Shown: positions 55,101-64,000 of the stretch, piece after piece
How the letters are laid out: each line of letters begins with the position of its first letter
Position numbering within the stretch: the first letter of the stretch is position 1
NCBI RefSeq assembly: GCF_026210795.1
Contig: NC_089448.1
Span: 620,001-684,000, forward strand
Reading direction: 5' to 3'
From: Rhizophagus irregularis
Lineage: Eukaryota; Glomeromycota; Glomeromycetes; Glomerales; Glomeraceae
DNA length: 64,000 nucleotides
Program-made: the position numbers and the translations under genes
The notes under the pieces: model-generated
What the model was told of the DNA's origin: nothing
Database searches by the model: none
Seen by the model: the letters and a program-made list of their open reading frames with translations, nothing else

Positions 55101-58100
55101 ATGAAAAGTTTAAATTTACTTTCACAAAAAATTTCTTCTTGTCCTTATAAGCTTGGAAAAACTTTTTTAATCAATCATGAGGATGAAACAGTATATCTTT
55201 TAAAATTCTCTAGTTCTTTAACCCATTTTGAACTTATTAAACATAATGATTCAGAGGTAATGTTTACAATTATAATTAAACCGGTTCTCTTTTTTTTATA
55301 CATTCTATTGACATTAACTAATTAATTTTGCTTTCGACTTATTCGTCCTTTTCTTTTAGGTAATAGCAATGTGGCCAAATAAAGAAGACATTGCAGATTT
55401 GGTTTCAATAGTTTGTGGAATGCATTTTTCAGTATATGATCAAGCTATATATATAGCGTTTCATAATGGTGATATTGTATCTGTTCACTTGGATTCATCG
55501 GAAGAAGAGGTAAATATATAAAATCTTTAATCAAATTATATTATTTATATCAATTATTTATGTTTTTTTTTAAAAAAAAAAAATAGGTTGAAGTTGTTGG
55601 TTCAATTGAATCTAAGATCCAATGCATGGAATGGAGTCCGGATGATGAATTAGTTATTTTTGTTACCGGTGTGAAATAATTTATATTTGAATCATAATTA
55701 CGATTAAATATTGGATATTAAAGTAATATAATATTATTATTTTACAGGAAATAATACAATATTGGTAATGACTAAGGATTTTTATGTGATAACAGAATTT
55801 CCAATTAACGTGGAAGAAACTGGAGAAGGTGATTAATAATTTATGGAATTTGAAATTTTATTCATTAAACTAATATAGATTCACTTTATTTGAATAAGCT
55901 GTTAGTATAAATGTTGGATGGGGAAAAAAAGAAACACAATTTCATGGATCAGCCGGAAAATCTGCTGCACAGAACAAAGTGGATATTTCTGGTTTTACTA
56001 TGTCTCAAGATGATGATTTAAAACCACGTGTATCATGGATAGGAGATGGGAGCATGTTTTGTTGTTCAATAATTGATCCTAATAAAGGTGATTTTCGTTA
56101 TTATTCTGAAGAAACAATTTGATAGTTTATTTTGATTTAATATTTGGACTGTAATTTAGGACTTCGAGTTATTCGTGTTTATAATAGAGAAGGTGTGTTA
56201 CAATATACTAGTGAACCCGTTGATAAACTTGAACACGTATTATCATGGAGGTATGAATTGTATATTCAAGGATTTTTTTTTTTACAATTATCTACAATTA
56301 TGTAAATTTTTTTTAAGGCCATCAGGAAATTTGATTTCTTCAAGTCGGAGATTACCAGATAAGCATGAAATTATTTTCTTTGAAAAAAATGGATTAAGAC
56401 ATGGAGAATTTTCATTACGTGAAACACAGACTCATAAGGTAGAGATCATTTTAATTTTTAAATAATATATGCAACTCCATATGAAGCTATTTATACTTTT
56501 GTAGATTATTGAAATTTTGTGGAATTGTGATTCTACAATTTTAGCTGTATGGATAGAGAGAATAATATCAGATAACGAACAATCAAGTTGTGGTATTTAT
56601 GATTTCTTTTTATAATAAATTTTATTTGAAGGGTTTTAATTATTTAATAATTATTTTAATAAATTATTAGTTCAGTTATGGTATATGAATAATTACCATT
56701 GGTACTTAAAACAAGAAATTCAATGTCAACTTGGTGATAAAATAACTAGTGTTGCTTGGGATGTTGAAAAAGCACTAAGATTACATTATACCACAATAAG
56801 TAAGAATTAAAGTGATCGCTTAATTTTGAAAACTTTTTAGACGCATTGTTAAATATATTAAAATTTACTATTTCCATAGATGACTATTATTGTCTAGATT
56901 TCTGTTGGGACTTGTTTAGTGCAAATACAATTTCAGACAAAAATGTTGCTCCAGTTGCTGTTATTGATGGATGTATCCTTTAATATTTTTATATGAAATT
57001 GGATTATAGGATGGGAGTATATGAATATTGAAGTAATATTAATAGACCTGGGAATTTAATAATAATGAATAATTAGTATAATTAATTCCTTAACATCATA
57101 TATCAATCTAATAGCTTCCGTAAATCTTACACCTTTTAGAGTGATGAATGTACCGCCACCAATGTTTGCATTCTCCGTGCAACTTTCAAATCCAGCGTCT
57201 TGTGTATCATTCTTACCAAATAAAAATGGTGGAAATAATTTTGCTGTACTTGAAGCCAATCAGCAAATTACACTGTTTGAGTGGAGCGGAGCGTTTGAAA
57301 GACCTATCAAGGTCCCAACATGTATAGGATCTTTTCAGTATGTATGAATAATATATTATATAATATATAATATAGTGCGACCACCAGGATCATGTGGATC
57401 ATGTATAAGTGATATTATGGCGTATGATGCTAATATACTGACCTGGATATCAATATTTTGGACGTAGCCAGGGTTAAATAGTTATCAGTATTTTCCTAAA
57501 TGCATGATCTTGTGAGTCTACACTATTCACATCTCGGTGATATTATACCCTCTTTCACGATAACCATCATTTACGTATTATAATTATCACTAACTATTAA
57601 CTATCTTTTATGATCTAACTAGAATTAAAGATTCAAACAATGATCAAGGAACATTGAGACAAATCATATGGTTTAATCAATCAATTATATACGGTTTATG
57701 TTCAATCAAATGTGAAAATAATTACGATAAATTGGTCGTAATTTATTTGACCTATGATGAGAATGGTAAAGCAAAGTACTTGTCAAATGAAAAGCATAAT
57801 CTTTGTCAAAGTATTTTAAGATTATACTCTAACCCAAATAACGAAGAATTGTGGTTTGAAAATACTCATGGAAAAGTTTTTAAAGGTATTAATTAATATG
57901 ATTAAATTTTAGTGATAAGTAATATACGAAAATTTTGTATTAACAGAAATAAAATTTTCCCACAATAATTTTAGTTAAAATATATATAGATCAAATTAAT
58001 AAATTTATTGAAAATAATGATCCAGGAGAAAAGTTAAAAATACAAAATGATCCTTTTACTAGTTTTCCTGAAGTATGTAATTGGATATCTTCAACTGAAA

Positions 58101-61100
58101 TCGGGAGAGATGAAAGAAATGAGGTAAATTAAATTTATAAAATAATGTTTCTTTTCAACAATATTAAATTTATTCTTAAATTTATTTAGACTGTGATAAT
58201 AGGATTGAGTGAAAATAACAAGTTATATGGGAATAATACACAAATATCAATGGATTGCACGTCATTTTTTATACATAATGATTTTCTTATATCTACCACC
58301 TTAAATAATAATGTCAAATTTTTACCACTTCAAGCTAATTTATCAGGTAAAATATTTTAAAATTATCTTAATAATCTAAGAGTTATTTAATCATATACAT
58401 AAAATATAAATGAATTATAGATTGGGAGAGTTTTAATAATAATGAGTCCCATCCTTATCATGAAACTATGAGAAAGGTAGAGAGAGGATCAAAAATAATA
58501 TGCGCAGTTTATTTTGATGTTTTTCTTATATTACAGGTAATTCACATTAATATTTAACATATTGATTATTATTGAATAAGTTATTAATTTTTTGTATTAA
58601 TTTAAGATGCCTAGAGGAAACTTGGAAACTGTTCATCCACGAGCTTTAGTTTTGGCATCAGTACGAGAATCATTAAATCGGTAAATTGAAATTTTCTATT
58701 TCGCATATAATCTCTTTTTAATATATATATATGGTCTAAACTAACCCTCCTTTATTAAAAAAAAAATATTTTTTCTTCTTAGACTTGATTATTTATCAGC
58801 TTATATGACTTGTAGAAGACATAGAATTGATCTAAATATTTTATATGATCACGAACCTAAATTATTCTTGAACAATGTTGAATTATTTATTAATCAAGTT
58901 AAAAACGTTGATTATTTAAATTTATTCTTATCAAGTTTAAGGTAAACTTATTTTGTTATTGTTACAGATAATGGATATTCCAAATATTTGTTAAAAGATT
59001 ATATTTGTTTTTTATATAGGAATGAAGATGTGACTAAAACCATGTACCCTAGAATCACTATAGGTTCAAAACCTAACCCATCTGATAATACTGAGTAATT
59101 TTTTTCTTTACATATAATTAACGTCATAAATATGAGATTTTAAAAAGCTTTTTTTTTTAAAAAAAAAAATAGGTCTCAAGATGTTTCAACGAAAGTCAAT
59201 ATTATATGTGATGTAGTTCGTGGAGTTTTAGAATCGAAAGATTCTAAAAAATATCTTCAATCCATAATAACAACTTATGTAAAAAAATCTCCACCAGAAT
59301 TAGAATCTGCTTTAAATTTTTTGGCCAAATTAAAAGGTAATAACAAAATTTATTTCTTATCTGCTTACTTATCTATTTACTTAATTTATTTTGTATTTTA
59401 TTATAAACTATCGATTAGATCAAAACTTAAATCTTGCAGAGGATGCAGTAAAATATGCAATATTCTTAGTGGATGCAGATAAATTATTCGATGTCGCATT
59501 GGGAATGTATGATTTTAGTTTAGTGCTTTTGGTTGCTCAGCAATCTCAAAAGGTAATTTTGATCTATTACAGTATCATGTTTTATAATTTACAATTTTAA
59601 ATTACTTAATACGTATTTTATTTCTATATTTTTTAATAAGGACCCAAGAGAATATTTATCATTTTTAGCGGAACTTGAAAATCATTCGAAATATTATCAA
59701 AGATTTAAGATTGATGATCATCTTAATAGATATGAGAAGGCCTTATATAATCTAAGCTTAGCGGGTAATAAAAATATTTATTTACGTTTTACTTTTTTTA
59801 ATTTGTATCGATTCTTAACTTTATCAAAAAAATCAATCAATTTTTAGGTGAAAATTATTTTGAGCAATGTTTGAAATACCTTCAAGAACATCAACTCTAT
59901 AAATCGGCTATTAATATTTTTGCTAATGATAATGAAAAATATAAAGTAAGGAGAATTAAAGATTTCTATTTTATTTTATTAAAAAGTCCCTTTTTATTTA
60001 GTTAGTTTGTATTTATTTTTTTTTACAGAGAGTCATGGCTGTTTATGGAGATTATCTGAGCAAAGAGTCTAATTTTGAAGAAGCTGGATTAGGTAAAAAT
60101 AAACTTCTTTTGATATGGTTCTTTTCTCAATAATCATTAAAAATTTTTTTGATATAATTATTTATCTAGCGTACATTTTGGCTGGAAATAAATTGAATGC
60201 GCTCGAAGCTTACAAAAATTCAGAAGTGTGGCGTGAAGCATTTGCTATTGCTCAGGAATTAAAATATTCTTCAAACGACTTGTTTCTATTGTCCAAAGAA
60301 CTTTCAGGTATATATTTATTGGGATATCGATTTATTATTAAAATTTTACCTAATTTAACATCATTATATATTTTTTTTAGAAAGATTGGCCGATAAAAGA
60401 CAGTATCAAGAAGCTGCTCAGATATTATTGGATTACACAAGGGTTGGTAATTTTTTTAGATTTAAATAATTATATTAAATATTAAAGTATAATTGGTTTT
60501 TTTTGCATAGCAACCTGAAGATGCTGTCGTGTTACTTAATAAAGGACATCATTGGAAAGAGGCCATACGTATTGTAAGTAAATTAATTTAAATCGTCCTC
60601 AAATCGCAATTGCTAAATTCATTTTATTGTAGTCTTATATGTATGATAGAGCTGATCTTATAGAGACTAATGTTAAGCCAAGCGTTCTCGAAGGTATGTT
60701 GATATATAAAAGTGTATAAAAATACAACTGTATTATAATGTATTAATATGTTTCTATCCTAGGACATAACAATCTACTTCAGGATATCAATTCTATGTTG
60801 GATCAGTTAAATCTGCAAACTTCGCGATTACAAGAAGTCCTTCTTAATAAAGCTAAGCAACATGGTGAGTAAAATATTAGTAAAAATTTCATAAAAAGGG
60901 TAAGAAAGCTTTATATTTTTTTTTAACTTCTTTCTCATAATAGATTTGGAACAATTTGATAATGACGAATCAATAGAGAATGTTGATGTATTTTCTGACA
61001 CAAGTTCCATGGCAAGTAAGTTTACTAGATATACGAAATCAAATACCCAATTGAGCATCCAGTCTACAAGAAGCGGGTAAATATAAACTATTTTAAATTT

Positions 61101-61648
61101 ATTTTGTTAATTATCTATAATAAATCATTTACTTTATAAATATTGTTATTATATAGAAAAAGTGCTAAGAGTCGTAGACGAGCTGAAAGAAAGAAAGCTC
61201 GTGGAAAGAAAGGAAGTATATACGAAGAAGAATATTTGTATGATTCTTTAAGAAGATTAATTGAAAGATTTAATAGTACCAAAGGTGAATACATGATTAA
61301 TTAATTTTTTTTTTTTGAATTATAAATTAAATAATAATAATATTTCTTATACTTTCATCTTTTTTTTTAGTGGAAATGGCGAACTTGCTGAGTTGTTTAG
61401 TAACATTGGGGTATTTGAAAAATGCGCAACAAATACAAAGTGTATTTGAAAATTTAGAAGAAAAGATCAAAAATAATATTGATAAAATATTTGTTACACC
61501 TTCAAATACAACAACGAATATAACATCAACGGTCAATGTTAATAATAATTCAGAGGTTTTGGATAATCAGCAGAATAATATGGTAAATTTGGCGATTTAT
61601 GAAAAACCAAAACTAAATCAAATTAATTGGAAATTACAAATTATATAA
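55101..61648 (+). CDS. ELP1: Elongator complex subunit 1 (ELP1/IKI3)
   Basis: 31 exons read through in one phase to 1307 aa, close to yeast Iki3p (about 1350) and human ELP1 (1332). Elongator makes the cm5/ncm5/mcm5 side chains on wobble uridines of tRNA; ELP1 is its large scaffold. The N-terminal half has WD40 propeller strands (CMEWSPDDELVIFVTGNN, INVGWGKKETQFHGSAGK, RVSWIGDGSMFCCS, LSWRPSGNLISSSRR, ITSVAWDVEKALRLH). The hallmark MPRGNLETVHPRALVLASVR is at about residue 695. The rest is helical TPR-like (DADKLFDVALGMYDFSLVLL, LAGNKLNALEAYKNSEVWRE, DAVVLLNKGHHWKEAIRI). A basic patch KSAKSRRRAERKKARGKKGS matches the tRNA-binding region before the C-terminal dimerisation helices. Introns are mostly 50-90 bases; the one at 57338-57622 is 285. 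Two acceptors use a T-run/A-run junction. Exon 25 uses a weak GTTGGT donor. Confidence 0.95.
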
Positions 61649-62638
61649 TGGTACAAGTGTACTGTAGTAATAATATAATTTTATTATTTATTTGATAACA
61701 AAATTATTTACAGTAGATATTTAATACTGTGTTAATAATAATTACAAAATTAATTAATCGAAGTTTATTAATTTTAATCTCAAAATTCTTTCAATCTATC
61801 CCATTCATTATTAAATCATCAAAAACTGTTGAAGAGAGAAAGGAGTTGGTTGTTGTTATCAAAATTATTGGAACACAGATAATTTTGTTGGTTACTAATA
61901 AAATGTTATAAATTTTGAAATTCTTATTTCTTTTATTTTTGTTTCCCTTGTTATTTTTGGCTTGTATCTTTGTCCTTGCATTTCTAATGTTAACCGGTAG
62001 ATTGTAACATATCAGAAGAATTTACGTAATCATCATAAAATTCATCAATAAAACCAAAATGTCATAACCGGTATCGAAAAAAAGAGCATATTGGAACTTC
62101 GCAGGTTAAATTTTTATAGATGTCCAGACTACTATCACCATATAGTTTTTCTCCATTCAATTCAATAAAGTCAAAAACAGCACTTTTGTCCTTAAAATTT
62201 AATCAAGCTTCTTTCTCCCATAATAATTAATTCGTTTAAAACGCATATTCATGTGTCAATTGTTCATGTGAAAATTCTCGTTGCACAATCGGACTATCCT
62301 TCGACCAAAAAAATGCATCAGACAAATATTCATATATACTGACATACTGTACCGCTTACGCAGTAAAATAACCTATCAGTTATCCATATAAACTCATGCA
62401 ATTAATTTGGCCAAGACAATAAATTAATGAATAGTGATTATGAAAATTGCCGCGAATAGTCTTATAGCGACGCGTGCGACATTGATATTTATAAATAGAG
62501 CAATAGAGCTTGAAAATTTCACTACCAAAAAAAAAAAAATCAAAAAAAAAGAAAAAGAACCACTTAAAAAAAATAAAAAAATAAAATAAACCCTCAAAAA
62601 AAAAAATTTTTTTTTCAAAAATCATTTACATCATAAAT
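61649..62638. other. intergenic 3' of ELP1
   Basis: AT-rich with no supported gene until 62639. ATTTATAAATAGAGC at about 62489-62503 could be a TATA box for the small ORF at 62639, and an A-rich 62525-62612 stretch follows. Confidence 0.4.
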
Positions 62639-62872
62639 ATGGCTACTTCACGATCTTATCGGCGTATACCTCGTGCCCTTAATCCCACTAACTTGAACCA
62701 ACAAAGTAGGCAACTTCAACAACAAAATTTGAACCTAATTAGAAGAATTCGACCGCGACCTATCTCTCGACGTCTTCATGTTCAAAATATTAACATGATT
62801 ATCAGTCTCCCACAACAACAAAGCAATTTTCCAAATGTTGATTCTTTTTTTAACGGGATTTCGTTTCCTTGA
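62639..62872 (+). CDS. small Arg/Gln-rich hypothetical protein
   Basis: 77 aa, start MATSRSYRRIPRALNPTNLN, highly basic and Gln/Asn-rich (NQQSRQLQQQNLNL, RRIRPRPISRRLHV), ending in an acidic/aromatic tail (DSFFNGISFP). No known domain, no signal peptide. Base composition is less AT-rich than its flanks and a TATA-like sequence lies ~145 bases upstream, both favouring a real gene. It could also be an exon of a larger gene. Confidence 0.45.
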   Translation: MATSRSYRRIPRALNPTNLNQQSRQLQQQNLNLIRRIRPRPISRRLHVQNINMIISLPQQQSNFPNVDSFFNGISFP

Positions 62873-63350
62873 TAAAGAGATTACGAAAAAAATTTTACCC
62901 TTGGACGCTACAGTTTAATATTTATAGTAAATTTTCTTCATTTTTATTTATAGAATTAATTTAATATTCACCAATTAAATCTAAATGCATGTAATTTAAA
63001 TCATACATATGCAATATTTATTATTTTTAAATTACATTAATTACTTTACTACACAAATAAGGTCAATAAGGTTTAAGACATAGAAATAACAATAATCTTT
63101 TATATTTTAAATTGATCATTGAAATAGAATAAATCATTGAAATAGAATAAATAAATACTTTCTTTATTGCTTAATTTTGCCATGATTTCAAGTGAAACAG
63201 TTGACAGATCATCCAAAAGATAAATCATAAATTCACGTGTTGAATATGATCGTCAAACACGAGTATGGTTACCATAAATAGCCATAATAGTAAATCAATT
63301 TAAAATTTTTTTTTTTAAAAAAAAAATGTTCTTCACTTCTTCGTAGAATA
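62873..63350. other. intergenic with an 18-bp direct repeat
   Basis: CATTGAAATAGAATAAAT occurs twice in tandem (63118-63153). A T-run/A-run junction (about 63308-63327) lies just before the next gene. Confidence 0.5.
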
Positions 63351-64000
63351 ATGTCCTCATATTCAAACATTTCTAATGTTCGTTCAGCTAAAGAATTTAT
63401 AAATTTCCTAACAAACTTGGATTATCCGGGTGTATCAGATTTACAACCGGAAAAAATATCTTGGGCGTATGAAAATTTAGAAACGCGTAATATACTCAAT
63501 TGGTTATGTACGAATATTGATATTGAACAAAACGTTCTTGATGTTAAAGATGATTGGATGTAAGTTCTGTAGATCCACGTATTTATCTGGTATGAACAAT
63601 ATGAATTTAATTCATTTAACAGCATTTATTGATTTTATCTCAGTAACCCTTCCACTTTAAGGAAGACACAGTAGGTATTATATTATTTGAAGAAATTCTG
63701 ACGAAATGGATGTAATTTTTTAATTTATGTTAATTTTTTTAGAAAGGAAATAGAAAGTATCGAAAATGAGGTTGATTCTAAACAAAATTCTCAGGAACAT
63801 TTGTCATATCATATCGAACAACTCGAGTAATTAAAATTATGTTTGATCATTAAATTCTTCTGCTATTTTTTTAACAAATTCAACTATCAAATTTTAGATT
63901 AACCTTAAAAAGTATTGAAGAAAAATATGCAGAGTTAAAAAGAGTTAGTCGTGATCTGGACGAAAAGAACAAAGAGGTTGACAAGAATATTGAACAAGAT
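63351..64000 (+). CDS. HAUS3-like augmin subunit, 5' part
   Basis: Four exons before the right edge (63351-63559, 63644-63670, 63743-63826, 63898-64000 and on) give 141 aa in frame. Residues 10-60 (AKEFINFLTNLDYPGVSDLQ, ISWAYENLETRNILNWLCTN, EQNVLDVKDDW) match the N-terminal signature of HAUS augmin-like complex subunit 3: a short helix, LGYP, W-x-x-E, FL-x-W-x-C and N-x-L. A coiled coil follows (SIEEKYAELKRVSRDLDEKN), as in HAUS3. Augmin recruits gamma-tubulin to existing spindle microtubules. The complex is lost in yeasts and many Dikarya, so presence here fits an early-diverging fungus. The C-terminal part is outside the window. Another coiled-coil protein cannot be excluded. Confidence 0.62.

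Noticed and set aside
57056-57259. - strand frame within ELP1
   Set aside because: It is the reverse of ELP1 exon 11, whose + frame is strongly supported.
60252-61536. Several - strand frames over the 3' half of ELP1
   Set aside because: Shadows of ELP1 exons, which join in a single consistent phase on +.
62380-62625. Phe-rich - frames near 62.5 kb
   Set aside because: They come from an A-rich stretch upstream of the small basic ORF.

Overview
The window looks like nuclear DNA of an early-diverging filamentous fungus, most probably an arbuscular mycorrhizal fungus close to Rhizophagus (Glomeromycotina). This is an inference from several things together: very high A+T content, long gene-poor stretches, host genes cut by many introns of about 50-80 bases with GTAAGT/GTAAAT-type donors, an expanded family of intronless F-box/LRR-like genes, a Crinkler-type nuclease fossil, an OTT_1508-like deaminase, and genes typical of early fungi (a possible HAUS/augmin subunit, a NADAR protein).

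Layout. 1-5 kb: end of a gene leaving the left edge, a tRNA-derived SINE-like piece, a decayed coding stretch, and a ~300-bp tandem repeat split by a hAT transposon (TIRs, 8-bp TSD, truncated BED-finger transposase). 5.1-5.8 kb: a six-exon gene with an SCA7/ataxin-7-like (Sgf73) motif. 6-48 kb: an F-box gene landscape. Six intact single-exon paralogs of about 492-497 aa (8.0, 16.8, 18.7, 33.4, 36.4 and 46.1 kb, all on +), one multiply frameshifted copy on - (44.3-45.8 kb), one 5' fragment and at least nine decayed relics, with MITEs and minisatellites between them. The array is interrupted by a 2.4-kb block carrying a deaminase-like gene (13.4-15.8 kb), by an eight-exon gene for a 1212-aa WD-like/ion-channel protein (24.9-29.0 kb), and by a small decayed gene at 31.4-32.0 kb.

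48-64 kb: a decayed Crinkler-like nuclease, then a denser host-gene region. It holds a three-exon NADAR gene with a possible NYN-like N-terminal domain (51.7-53.1 kb, -). Next comes the five-exon cytosolic methylenetetrahydrofolate dehydrogenase MTD1 (53.4-54.9 kb, -), divergent by 235 bp from a 31-exon, 1307-aa Elongator subunit ELP1/IKI3 (55.1-61.6 kb, +). A small Arg/Gln-rich ORF and the 5' part of a HAUS3-like gene running off the right edge complete the window.

How it fits together. MTD1 and ELP1 are conserved housekeeping genes. The F-box proteins would act as substrate adaptors of SCF ubiquitin ligases; their shared upstream module and repeated gene-spacer-relic layout point to birth-and-death expansion by segmental duplication. 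All exon boundaries were derived by eye from GT/AG sites and reading-frame continuity; no similarity search was run.
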